A DNA stretch of 64,000 bases from CALFER01 sp964472395. Lineage in GTDB: Bacteria; CSSED10-310; CALFER01. Location: positions 10,678-74,677 of the forward strand of contig CAYYMM010000008.1 of assembly GCA_964472395.1 (NCBI GenBank), written 5' to 3'. The notes beneath the pieces were generated by a model that was given only the letters and a program-made list of their open reading frames with translations, was not told the DNA's origin and made no database searches. Positions 37,705-46,347 of this stretch are shown here, one piece after another; the stretch's first letter is position 1; each line of letters starts with the position of its first letter. A program made the position numbers and the translations under genes.

Positions 37705-39411
37705 ATGGCCTATTTCGGCAACTACGACGATCACATTAAAAATTTCTCCTGGTCCATCGCGGAAAAGGAATTGGAGTATCAGGAAGGAAAACCCTTCAAT
37801 ATCGGTTGGCATTGCTCGGACAGAATCTGCGCTCAGGGCAAAGGCGGGAAAACCGCCCTGATCTGGGAAGGACTCGGCGGCCACGAAAAACGCTATACCT
37901 ACAACGATTTGCGCATCCGGAGCAACGTCGTGGGCACATTCCTGCGCTCGCTCGGAATCGCCCCGGAAGACCGGGTGTGTCTGTTCATGGATAAAATACC
38001 CGAACTCTATATCGGCTGCGTCGGAATCCTGAAAACCGGAGCGATCGCCCAGCCTCTGTTCTCGGCATTCGGCGACGAATCACTCTTCGTACGGCTCGAA
38101 AACGCCGGCACCTCGGCGATCATCACCCAGCGCAAGCATGTTTCGAAAGTGCGCAAAATCATCGACCGGCTCCCGAATCTGAAACATATCATCATTGTCG
38201 ATTATGACGGAAAGAAACCTCTCCAGGAGCGCGAAGTCGCGTTCGATATGGATCAGTCCCCGGCCATCGAATCGTTTGATGCGCATCCAACTACACGTGA
38301 ATCGCCTTCGGTGCTGCACTACACGTCCGGAACGACCGGTCTCCCGAAAGGTGTCAAACACGTCCATTACTCGCTGATATCCCAATTCCTCACTACCAAG
38401 TGGGTGCTCGACATCCATGACGACGATATCTACTGGTGCACGGCGGATCCCGGCTGGGTCACGGGAACCTCATACGGGATCATCGGCCCATTCAGTATGG
38501 GCGCAACGCAGTGTGTCATGGACGTAGGATTCTCAGCGGAAGCCTGGTACCGATTCATCGAGAAACAACGGATCACCGTGTGGTACTCGGCTCCGACCGC
38601 GATTCGATCGCTGATGAAGGCCGGCGACGAGATCGTAAAGAAATTCGACCTGAGTTGCCTACGGCATCTGGCGAGCGTGGGCGAACCCCTCAACCCGGAA
38701 GCGGTGATCTGGTCTGAAAAAGTGTTCGGAAAAATGTTCCATGACACGTACTGGCAGACTGAAACCGGCAGTATCATGATCTCGAATTATCCCGGCATGA
38801 AAATCAAACCGGGATCCATGGGCAAACCGTTCCCCGGCATCACCGCCACGATTCTCGACACGCGTTCCTACGAACCGATTCCGGAACCGGGACGCATCGG
38901 ACTGATCGGCTTGAAACCGGGATGGCCGTCGATGATGCGCACGTATTGGAAGAACGAGGCGACATATCAGGGGAAATTCAAGAACGGATGGTATCTGCCC
39001 GGTGACCGAGCGAGAATCGATGGGGATGGATACTTCTGGTTTGTCGGCCGGGATGACGATGTGATCAACACCGGAGGCCATCTCGTCAGCCCGTTCGAAG
39101 TCGAATCTGCGTTGCTCGAACACCAATCTGTAGCGGAAAGCGCCGTGGTGAGCAAACCTGACGAGGTGAACATGGAGGTGGTCAAGGCATTCGTGGCACT
39201 GAAACCCGGATTCACCGCCGACCAGGATCTGGAACTCGATATCATGAACTTCATCCGGAAAAAACTGTCACCCCTGGCAATGCCTCAGGAAATCGAGTTC
39301 GTTTCGGGATTGCCCAAGACCCGTAGCGGCAAGATCATGCGCCGCATTCTTCACGCGAAGGAATGGGGAGAGGAAGTCGGGGATACCTCCACACTGGAAA
39401 ACGATGAATAA
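37705..39411 (+). CDS. Acetyl-CoA synthetase-like acyl-CoA/acyl-ACP synthetase (AMP-forming)
   Basis: 568 residues from ATG 37705 (GAGGAG upstream). The ANL-superfamily motifs are all present: YTSGTTGLPKGV (P-loop), YWQTETG, GDRARIDGDGYFWFVGRDDDVI (hinge) and the catalytic Lys in KTRSGKIMRR. Overall it resembles short-chain enzymes such as Bacillus AcsA rather than long-chain FadD. The gene lies between AcpS and the carrier protein, so it may load a short or medium acyl group onto CoA for the two oxoamine synthases, or onto the carrier itself. Which acid is activated is unknown. Confidence 0.9.
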   Translation: MAYFGNYDDHIKNFSWSIAEKELEYQEGKPFNIGWHCSDRICAQGKGGKTALIWEGLGGHEKRYTYNDLRIRSNVVGTFLRSLGIAPEDRVCLFMDKIPELYIGCVGILKTGAIAQPLFSAFGDESLFVRLENAGTSAIITQRKHVSKVRKIIDRLPNLKHIIIVDYDGKKPLQEREVAFDMDQSPAIESFDAHPTTRESPSVLHYTSGTTGLPKGVKHVHYSLISQFLTTKWVLDIHDDDIYWCTADPGWVTGTSYGIIGPFSMGATQCVMDVGFSAEAWYRFIEKQRITVWYSAPTAIRSLMKAGDEIVKKFDLSCLRHLASVGEPLNPEAVIWSEKVFGKMFHDTYWQTETGSIMISNYPGMKIKPGSMGKPFPGITATILDTRSYEPIPEPGRIGLIGLKPGWPSMMRTYWKNEATYQGKFKNGWYLPGDRARIDGDGYFWFVGRDDDVINTGGHLVSPFEVESALLEHQSVAESAVVSKPDEVNMEVVKAFVALKPGFTADQDLELDIMNFIRKKLSPLAMPQEIEFVSGLPKTRSGKIMRRILHAKEWGEEVGDTSTLENDE

Positions 39412-39464
39412 GTCATTCGACTTATATTGAACACAATCAATGTCATTTTAGAAGGAGAACGGCT

Positions 39465-39713
39465 ATGCAGGATCAGGAAATTAAAGATATCGTGTTGAAG
39501 TATGTCATCAACGAATATGTTGAGGATGATGATCAGGAAGTGACGTATGACACCCCGTTGATTTCGGGAGGCATCGTCGATTCGTTTTCCATGGTTTCCC
39601 TCAAGCGTTTCCTCGAGAACAAGTATAAGATTTCGATTCCGGACGAGAAAGCTTCGCCGGAGGCATTCGATTCGGTGACCAAGATTGTCAAGCTGGTGAA
39701 GGAATTCATCTAG
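39465..39713 (+). CDS. Acyl carrier protein
   Basis: 82 residues, GAAGGAGA before the ATG. Acidic four-helix carrier fold; the phosphopantetheine Ser is Ser40 in GGIVDSFSMVSL (DSF instead of the DSL usual in fatty-acid ACP). The divergence from housekeeping ACP and the location between an acyl-activating enzyme and an oxoamine synthase suggest a dedicated carrier, as in bacterial sphingolipid clusters. A small inverted repeat (ATAAGTC/GACTTAT) lies in the 53-bp gap upstream at about 39408-39424. Confidence 0.92.
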   Translation: MQDQEIKDIVLKYVINEYVEDDDQEVTYDTPLISGGIVDSFSMVSLKRFLENKYKISIPDEKASPEAFDSVTKIVKLVKEFI

Positions 39714-39769
39714 TGTGATTCGGTCGGCGTGCAGGCCGTCGGGTTGTGCATGCTCACAGGAGGTTCCGT

Positions 39770-41017
39770 ATGGGTTACAGTGATACGATTCGGAGTTTGT
39801 ATCAGGCTCAGATCCAGGAGATTCGGGAAGCCGGTTTGCTGAAACAGGAGCGTTTCATTCATTCGCCTCAGGCGGCGGACATCGAGGTCGAATTTCCAAG
39901 CGGAGCCAGCGTCAAGAAGGCGATCAACATGTGCGCCAACAATTATCTCGGATTGTCCAGCCATCCTGCTGTCGTGAAGGCGGCGCATGAGGGATTGGAT
40001 AGCCGGGGCTACGGGATGTCGTCCGTGCGGTTCATCTGTGGAACGCAGGACATCCACCGGGAACTCGAACGGAAAATGACCGAGTTTCTCGGGACGGAAG
40101 ACACCATCCTTTTTCCATCCTGCATGGATGCGAATTGTGGGGTTTTCGAAGCCGTTCTGACCAATCAGGATGTCATGATATCGGATCGCCTGGTCCATGC
40201 ATCGATCATCGATGGGATACGGTTATGCAGCGCCATTCACGACACCTTCAAGCATTCCAACATGGAACATCTGGAGGAGAAGCTGCAGCTGCATGCCGAC
40301 AAGCGACTGAAGGTGGTCATAACGGATGGCGTGTTTTCGATGGACGGTGATACGGCGCTGCTCGATCAGATGGCCGATCTGTGTGACAGATATGATGCCA
40401 TGCTGTTCATCGATGAATCCCACTCATCGGGATTTATCGGGAAGACTGGTCGCGGCACGCACGAGAAGTACGGGATAATGGGCCGTGTGGACATCATCAC
40501 AACGACGTTCGGCAAAGCCCTTGGAGGCGCTTCCGGCGGGTGCGTGTCGGGGCGTCGCGAGATTGTCGAGATGTGCCGGCAGAAAGCACGCCCCTATCTG
40601 TTTTCCAATACCATTGCTCCGGTCGTCGTATCGGGTGTTCTGAAGGTTCTCGAGATTCTCTCGGCAAGCACCGAACGGCGCGATAAACTGGAAAACAACA
40701 CGGCTTACTGGCGTAAAGGGCTGACGGAAGCTGGTTTCGTTCTGAAAGACGGCGACACGCCGATCGTACCGGTCATGCTGTTCAACGCCAAGCTCGCCCA
40801 GGATTTCTCCCGCGATCTCTTCGATCTCGGCATCTACGCCGTCGGTTTCTTCTTCCCGGTCGTCCCGAAGGGTCAGGCTCGGATACGGACGCAGATATCT
40901 GCCGGACACGACATTCATCACCTCGACAAGGCCCTGGATGCATTCATCAAGGTCGGCAGGAAATACGAGATTCTCGGGAAAACGAAGAACGAGATCATCG
41001 AGCGATACGGATCATAA
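39770..41017 (+). CDS. Alpha-oxoamine synthase, Kbl-like, copy 2
   Basis: 415 residues from ATG 39770 (AGGAGGT upstream). Paralogous to the gene at 36071. PLP residues are kept: Asp in FIDESHSSGF, Lys in TTFGKALGG. Differences fall at the substrate side: FPSCMDANCG here against YSSCFDANGG in copy 1, and SDRLVHASIIDG against SDRLNHASIIDG. Asn-His to Val-His and Tyr-Ser to Phe-Pro suggest a different amino acid or acyl substrate. PLP enzymes of this type are homodimers, but paired paralogues can also form heterodimers, as in eukaryotic serine palmitoyltransferase. It sits 56 bp after the carrier gene. Confidence 0.9.
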   Translation: MGYSDTIRSLYQAQIQEIREAGLLKQERFIHSPQAADIEVEFPSGASVKKAINMCANNYLGLSSHPAVVKAAHEGLDSRGYGMSSVRFICGTQDIHRELERKMTEFLGTEDTILFPSCMDANCGVFEAVLTNQDVMISDRLVHASIIDGIRLCSAIHDTFKHSNMEHLEEKLQLHADKRLKVVITDGVFSMDGDTALLDQMADLCDRYDAMLFIDESHSSGFIGKTGRGTHEKYGIMGRVDIITTTFGKALGGASGGCVSGRREIVEMCRQKARPYLFSNTIAPVVVSGVLKVLEILSASTERRDKLENNTAYWRKGLTEAGFVLKDGDTPIVPVMLFNAKLAQDFSRDLFDLGIYAVGFFFPVVPKGQARIRTQISAGHDIHHLDKALDAFIKVGRKYEILGKTKNEIIERYGS

Positions 41018-41045
41018 TCCGAACGGAGAATGGCATTAGCCTTCG

Positions 41046-42605
41046 ATGGTACACTCATCGAACAGTGCAACACCCTGGCTCATGGCCGGGGTGTTGTGTT
41101 TTCTGGTCATTCTGTTCGTGATCGGTCTTTGGCAGATGCCCGGGTTCATCAATGACGAGGCGGTCGAAATTTTACAGGCGCGAGATCTCCCGTTCGATCG
41201 CTACTACCTGTTCGCTCCACCGTATCGGGATGGGTTCGTGGATGTCGTCGAGAGCACCGGCCTGTATCTCGTGCATTTTTCGGAGCAGTTGCTGGGAGAA
41301 GGATTGTTCGCGATCCGGTTTCCGTATCTTCTGTCATTTTGCATCGGAGTCGTGATTTTCAGCCGGCTCGCCGGCGATCTTGGAGGGCGAGCCGCCGCCA
41401 ACGCCGCATTGGTCCTGGCCGCAGGATCGTCCTATCTGTTGTTCTACAATCGTGTTTCGACTCGCAATGGGTTCTCGTTCATGTGGATCGCTCTGCTGAT
41501 GACCATTATCGTACGGATTGTCGACAGAAGGCGGGATATCTGGTTACTCGTGGCGCTTCCCGTGATCGGAGCGATTTCGATATCGAGTTACAGTGCGTTC
41601 AAGCTGATCGTGCCTGCTCTGTACTGCGTGATTCTGTATGACGCGTTTTTACGTCCACCTCGACTCAGACAAGCGTTATTCGTCCTCACGAGCATCGCCG
41701 CACTGGTCCTTATTCTCCTGTTTCTCGTTTTCATCAGCAACACACCTCTGAAAGAACTCATCGGCAGGGGCAGTTATGTTTTACGTTTTGGAGAGAACCC
41801 CGGGCAGACGATCATCCGCCATTTCATCCTAGCAGTTGCACTGCCGGTTTATCTGGGTACAGGGAAGGAATTCATCATCGATATCACGCATGCCGTGTTC
41901 AATCGGCATGCGATGTCGTGGGTTCTGGTTCCGCTGTTGCTGGTGAGTCTGGCGTCGATCCTGCGCAAAGGCGCTGCGTCGGCACGATCGGAACGGATAC
42001 TGGTGCTCGCATGGCTTGTATCGACCGCTCTGCTGTCACTCGGTGGCCCTTCACTGAAACATCTCCATGCTGTTTTCCCCCTTCTGCTGCTGATGCCCGT
42101 GCTCGGAGTCGCGCGTCTTTACGAGAAACTCCGGGCCCGGTCTGCGCGTCAGGCGCTGATGGTGACCGCTCTGATCTGCCTTTTTTCAGTCGGCCTGGAA
42201 ATGCATCACCTCCTCAGAGTCATTCCCTCAAGCCCGGTATTGGATCTCGAAGTACGCGAACCGAGGCGGAGAGCGGAGGTTGTGCGCCATTTAGCACGCG
42301 AGGGATCGCTGATTTATGCTGAAGATTTCGCGAAAGATACCATGCGTTTGCTCACGCGAGACATCGAGGGCATCGCGTATCTGCCGTATCATCGCGGAAT
42401 CACGGCTGAATTCCTGCTTCGATTTCTCTCCGGCGATCCGATCCGGGTGCTCAGTTTCGATCGCAGTCCATTCAAGGCGTTTGTGGATTATCCAGAGCTG
42501 GCGGAGTGTTTTGATACGAAAGTGGAGCAGCGCAGTGGCCTGGATTGCGTTGTTTACACCCGCCGTCCGGATTGTGCCCTCGATTGGAGATGGTTGCTGT
42601 TTTGA
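41046..42605 (+). CDS. ArnT/PMT-like polytopic glycosyltransferase (GT39/GT83 family type)
   Basis: 519 residues with about eleven hydrophobic helices. The first periplasmic loop PGFINDEAVEILQARDL has the acidic D-E pair typical of GT-C enzymes that use polyprenyl-phosphate sugars. A soluble domain occupies roughly 400-519. No clear ribosome site precedes ATG 41046, which starts 28 bp after copy 2 of the synthase, so translation may depend on upstream genes. If it belongs to the cluster, it may glycosylate the lipid made there; this is inference from position. Confidence 0.82.
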   Translation: MVHSSNSATPWLMAGVLCFLVILFVIGLWQMPGFINDEAVEILQARDLPFDRYYLFAPPYRDGFVDVVESTGLYLVHFSEQLLGEGLFAIRFPYLLSFCIGVVIFSRLAGDLGGRAAANAALVLAAGSSYLLFYNRVSTRNGFSFMWIALLMTIIVRIVDRRRDIWLLVALPVIGAISISSYSAFKLIVPALYCVILYDAFLRPPRLRQALFVLTSIAALVLILLFLVFISNTPLKELIGRGSYVLRFGENPGQTIIRHFILAVALPVYLGTGKEFIIDITHAVFNRHAMSWVLVPLLLVSLASILRKGAASARSERILVLAWLVSTALLSLGGPSLKHLHAVFPLLLLMPVLGVARLYEKLRARSARQALMVTALICLFSVGLEMHHLLRVIPSSPVLDLEVREPRRRAEVVRHLAREGSLIYAEDFAKDTMRLLTRDIEGIAYLPYHRGITAEFLLRFLSGDPIRVLSFDRSPFKAFVDYPELAECFDTKVEQRSGLDCVVYTRRPDCALDWRWLLF

Positions 42606-42695
42606 ATCGCTCTGTGCGCGTGAAATTGACCTTCAAATCTGCATCTGCTAGTTTAGCCCAAACCGGTGACTCGACCATCAGGAGATGACCGACAC

Positions 42696-43475
42696 ATGAA
42701 ATTTTCAAAACCTCGCGTGATCGCAATCACGAACCAAAAAGGCGGCGCGGCCAAAACGACCACTTCGGTGAATCTGTCGGCAGCGATCGCTATGAAAAAC
42801 CGCCGCGTCCTCATCATCGATCTCGACCCCCAGGCCAACGCCACGATTGGTCTTGGGTTGAGCGCCACGGATCTGGATTCATCGATCTACCATGTTCTGA
42901 TCAACCCCGATCTGCCGTTGCGGGACATCATCAAGCAGACGATGATCGAAAATCTCTTCATCGCCCCGGCGACGATTCATCTGTCGGGCGCGGAGGTCGA
43001 GCTGGTCAATACGATCGGCCGTGAGATCGTTCTGCGTGAAAAACTCTCGCAGGTGCTCAACGATTTCGACTATGTGCTGCTCGACTGCCCCCCCTCACTC
43101 GGACTTCTGACGCTCAATGCCCTGACCACCGCCAAGGAAATCATCATTCCGGTGCAGACGCATTTCTACGCACTGGAGGGGATGAGTCAGCTCATGAACA
43201 CGATTGAACTCGTGAGGAGGCGTCTGAATCACAAACTGATCATCACCGGCATTCTCCCAACCATCTATCAGGCCGGCACCAAACTCTCGGACAAGGTTCT
43301 CCAGGAACTCAAGAAATTCTTCGGGAAACAGGTGTTCGACACGACGATCCGCATGAACATCAAACTCGCGGAAGCACCCAGTCACGGGCTGCCGATCATC
43401 TTGTATGATCCGGAATCGAACGGTGCGGATGATTACAACAGCCTGGCCAGTGAGGTATTGTCCGATGAAATCTGA
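42696..43475 (+). CDS. ParA/Soj-family partitioning ATPase
   Basis: 259 residues from ATG 42696 (CAGGAGATG upstream). The deviant Walker A motif NQKGGAAKTTTSVNL (Lys for signature and Lys for phosphate; the usual V-G pair is A-A) is followed by IIDLDPQANAT and by LLDCPPSLGLLTLNAL. All are hallmark Soj-type sequences. ParA dimers bind DNA nonspecifically and pattern chromosomes, plasmids or protein cargo. Instead of ParB, the following overlapping gene is a TPR protein with a ParB-like N-terminal motif. There is no replication gene nearby, so a cargo-positioning role is plausible. Confidence 0.93.
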   Translation: MKFSKPRVIAITNQKGGAAKTTTSVNLSAAIAMKNRRVLIIDLDPQANATIGLGLSATDLDSSIYHVLINPDLPLRDIIKQTMIENLFIAPATIHLSGAEVELVNTIGREIVLREKLSQVLNDFDYVLLDCPPSLGLLTLNALTTAKEIIIPVQTHFYALEGMSQLMNTIELVRRRLNHKLIITGILPTIYQAGTKLSDKVLQELKKFFGKQVFDTTIRMNIKLAEAPSHGLPIILYDPESNGADDYNSLASEVLSDEI

Positions 43476-44085
43476 TGAAAATGTTCTGGGTAAGGGCATC
43501 GAGGCCATTTTTCAGCGCACGGCGCATCTGCGTCAGGGAGGCGAGAAGACTCTGGAGCTTCCGAACGGGATGATCCGTCGGGAGGGGAACGAGTTGATCA
43601 TCCGGTTGACGCTCGGGGACGATGAAGACATCCGCGGTGCCGTGGATGAGCTGCATCAGGCGGCACAGGCCGGTGTCTTGGATTCGCTGATGGATCTGTC
43701 GAAGATGAAGGAACACCTCAAAGAACATCTCGAAATGGGTTTCTCCTCCGCTCAGGCAGGCGATTTCGAAGCCGCCGAACAGGAATACAAGACCGCACTC
43801 AGAACGCTCGAAAGCCCCGAAATACTGTATAATCTGGGGTTCATCTGCGAGGAACTCAAGAAACCCGATGCCGCCATCAAGTACTATACCAAGGCACTGA
43901 AACTCGCACCTGACGACGTCCCGACCTTGAACAACCTCGGTAGCCTGTACTACAAAAAAGGTGACTTCAGCAAGGCAATGGATCTGTACAACCTGGCGAT
44001 GAAGGTCAATCCGGCACTCAGTGGCAAAGGCAAGTCAGGGGAGCTGTTCGGTCCCCGATTCGGCCTTAAGAAGATCTCAGACTGA
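43465..44085 (+). CDS. TPR protein with a ParB-like N-terminal ParA-contact motif
   Basis: 206 residues from ATG 43465, overlapping the ParA gene by 11 bp. The N-terminus reads V-L-G-K-G-I-E-A-I-F-Q (residues 7-17), nearly identical to the L-G-K-G-I-N-A-L-F peptide of Bacillus Spo0J that stimulates Soj ATPase activity. What follows is not ParB: there is no arginine-rich CTP patch and no helix-turn-helix. Residues about 30-75 form a small strand-helix region (IIRLTLGDDEDIRGAVDEL) and 95-195 are three TPRs (ILYNLGFICEELKKPDAAIK; TLNNLGSLYYKKGDFSKAMD). The likely role is as a ParA activator that links the ATPase to a protein cargo. Confidence 0.88.
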   Translation: MKSDENVLGKGIEAIFQRTAHLRQGGEKTLELPNGMIRREGNELIIRLTLGDDEDIRGAVDELHQAAQAGVLDSLMDLSKMKEHLKEHLEMGFSSAQAGDFEAAEQEYKTALRTLESPEILYNLGFICEELKKPDAAIKYYTKALKLAPDDVPTLNNLGSLYYKKGDFSKAMDLYNLAMKVNPALSGKGKSGELFGPRFGLKKISD

Positions 44086-44087
44086 GA

Positions 44088-45527
44088 TCACCCGAAAATC
44101 CGTGCCTCGGGCATGAATCTGAAAAACCGATTCCGGAAGCGGAAACGCGCCACGGGACGATAGATATCGGAAATTAGGGAAGCGAGAGGCGAATCGCCCA
44201 GCATCCGGATTTTGTCATCCACACAGTAGGACGCCGCCGAAACCGCCCGGCAGAGCCGGGTCATGTCGGGATCGTGCGATCGACTCACCACACTCTGCCA
44301 GTCATATTCGGCCCACTCCTCCAGATTACGAGGAGGCTGGTATCCTTCTGACAATGCACGTTCGTACAGAGGGGTTCCGGGATATTCCTTGTACAGGTGA
44401 ATCGTCCCGAGATACGCGCGGGGATTCTCCGACAGCAGCTTCCATCCCAGATCAACCGTCTGATACACATCCGCCCGGGTTTCCGTCGGAAGTCCGACCA
44501 TGAAATTGTAAAACACGCTGACAATAGGATAGCGCGTGAGTCTTCGGTTGATGGCGGTGACCTCGTCGACCGTGAGTTTCTTGTTGATCAGATTCAGAAT
44601 GCGCGGTGAACCGGATTCGACACCGAACTGAAAAAACACCGCCCCTGCTTCGACCAGCCGATCCAATTCGTCATCAGTCATTTTACTTACACAACTGATT
44701 CGTCCCTGGAAACCCATCTTGATCCGATATGGTTCCATCCTGACGAGTCGCACGATTTCATTGACCCGTTCACGATCGATGAAGAAGCTGTCATCGATGA
44801 ACAGGAAATTGGACAGACCGTGAGAATCGTGCAGTCTGCGGATTTCTCCGACCACCCGCTCGGGACTCAAGGCGCGCCATTTCCGGCAGTTGTATGTTTC
44901 ATTGTAGCAAAAGCCGCAGTTATACGGGCAGCCGCGCGAGCTTTCCATGTCGATCACGCGTTTTTCCCAGAAGTAGGTGTGGATGTAGTGATCGAGTTGA
45001 ATGAGGTGATAGGGGGAGGAGGGGAGTTGATCGAGATCATGGAACGGACCACGCGGATTGATCACGGGTATTCCGTTCTGCTTGAATCCGAGTCCCGGGA
45101 TCGTAGCCGGATCCCGACGGGCCAGGAGATGATCGATGAGCGCTGGGAGGGCGGTTTCACCTTCACCGACGACGAGGAAATCGACATCGGGGTGATCGAG
45201 CGTGCCTTCGGGAAACAATGAGGCATGCACGCCACCCCAGACAATCGGAATCCGGCTGGATTCCCGGATGATCCGCGCTGCCCGCAACGCGCCTTTGAGT
45301 TGCGCTCCGGTCATCGAGGTGATCCCGGCCAGGATGGGTTTTTCGGAAATGAGAATGCGGCGGAGCGTGGATTCCCAGTTCGGGTCGGTGTGTTGATCGA
45401 GGATGGTGATGCCGATCCCATTTCGATCGGCCGTCGAGGCTGCGGCGAGGAGCGACAGTGGCAGAAATGGTTTGAAGACCTTGGAGTAGATGCCGATTTT
45501 GGGGTTGATGAGCAGGATGCGATCCAT
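44088..45527 (-). CDS. B12-binding-domain radical SAM protein, second copy type
   Basis: 479 residues, ATG preceded by GGGAG. Cobalamin-binding N-terminus (about 1-150, WGGVHASLFPEGTL) and a radical SAM core with Cys200-x3-Cys204-x2-Cys207 in SRGCPYNCGFCYN. FLFIDDSFF and QFGVESGSPRIL are the usual core strands. It is only distantly similar to the protein at 7977 and has its own C-terminal domain (about 400-479). Substrate unknown. It stands alone, convergent with the TPR gene (2 bases between the stops) and divergent from the hydrolase at 45660. Confidence 0.9.
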   Translation of the reverse strand: MDRILLINPKIGIYSKVFKPFLPLSLLAAASTADRNGIGITILDQHTDPNWESTLRRILISEKPILAGITSMTGAQLKGALRAARIIRESSRIPIVWGGVHASLFPEGTLDHPDVDFLVVGEGETALPALIDHLLARRDPATIPGLGFKQNGIPVINPRGPFHDLDQLPSSPYHLIQLDHYIHTYFWEKRVIDMESSRGCPYNCGFCYNETYNCRKWRALSPERVVGEIRRLHDSHGLSNFLFIDDSFFIDRERVNEIVRLVRMEPYRIKMGFQGRISCVSKMTDDELDRLVEAGAVFFQFGVESGSPRILNLINKKLTVDEVTAINRRLTRYPIVSVFYNFMVGLPTETRADVYQTVDLGWKLLSENPRAYLGTIHLYKEYPGTPLYERALSEGYQPPRNLEEWAEYDWQSVVSRSHDPDMTRLCRAVSAASYCVDDKIRMLGDSPLASLISDIYRPVARFRFRNRFFRFMPEARIFG

Positions 45528-45659
45528 GGTGACTCCCTTCGCAGAAGCAATCTACCGGATCATCTGAATGAAGGCAAATCGGATTGATGCGCTTGAAATT
45601 GAGCGCCGTTCGCTCTATCCTTTTCCATCGTTACACCTGTTTGTTCAAGGAGGATCATC

Positions 45660-46346
45660 ATGCTCGAACTGACGTATCTCGGACACAGCGCTGTGCAACT
45701 CAAGACGGATGCCGTCCGTATCATCATCGACCCTTTTCTGGAGGGCAATCCCCGTGCCGCCACCAGCCCGACGAACATCAATGTCGATGTCATCTGCGTG
45801 ACCCACGGGCATGGGGATCATGTCGGCGATGCCGTATCGATCGCCCAGCGCACCGGCGCGCTCGTGATCGCCCCTTATGAACTCGCGATGTTCCTCTCAA
45901 AAAAGGGCTGCCGGGTACATCCCATGCATATCGGCGGCCGGCATGAATTCGCCTGGGGCCGCGTCAAACTCACGCCCGCACTCCACGGCTCGGCCTTCAT
46001 CGACGACAATGGCAACATCACCTATACCGGCAATCCATGCGGCTTCCTTCTCATGCTGGAGGGAAAAACCGTCTATCACTCCGGAGATACCGGACTCAGC
46101 GCCGAGATGAGTCTGATCGGGCGCTTGAATCGGATTGATGTCGCATTTCTGCCGATCGGCGATAACTTCACCATGGGGTCGGCCGATGCCGCGGAAGCCG
46201 TGCGGATGCTCAGCCCCCGAATTGCGATTCCGATGCATTACGACACCTTTGAGATTATCGAGGTGGATCCTGAGGAATTCCGGAATCAGGTCACGGGCAA
46301 CACCCGTGTCGAGATTCTCAAGCCCGGCAAAACACTCAGCGTCTGA
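45660..46346 (+). CDS. UPF0173-like metal-dependent hydrolase (metallo-beta-lactamase fold)
   Basis: 228 residues; AAGGAGGAT before the ATG. LTYLGHSAVQLKTDAVRIIIDPFLEGNP is the standard start of this family; metal ligands are in VTHGHGDHVGDA (His-x-His-x-Asp-His), ALHGSAF and HSGDTG, with a final PMHYDTF His. Length equals that of the family. Members hydrolyse uncertain small substrates in the cytoplasm. Its stop nearly touches that of the convergent GGDEF gene. Confidence 0.9.
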   Translation: MLELTYLGHSAVQLKTDAVRIIIDPFLEGNPRAATSPTNINVDVICVTHGHGDHVGDAVSIAQRTGALVIAPYELAMFLSKKGCRVHPMHIGGRHEFAWGRVKLTPALHGSAFIDDNGNITYTGNPCGFLLMLEGKTVYHSGDTGLSAEMSLIGRLNRIDVAFLPIGDNFTMGSADAAEAVRMLSPRIAIPMHYDTFEIIEVDPEEFRNQVTGNTRVEILKPGKTLSV

Positions 46347-46347
46347 T

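Noticed and set aside
39407..39424. ATAAGTC/GACTTAT hairpin before the carrier gene as a terminator
   Set aside because: Short AT-rich stem without a T-run; more likely incidental or a minor regulatory element.
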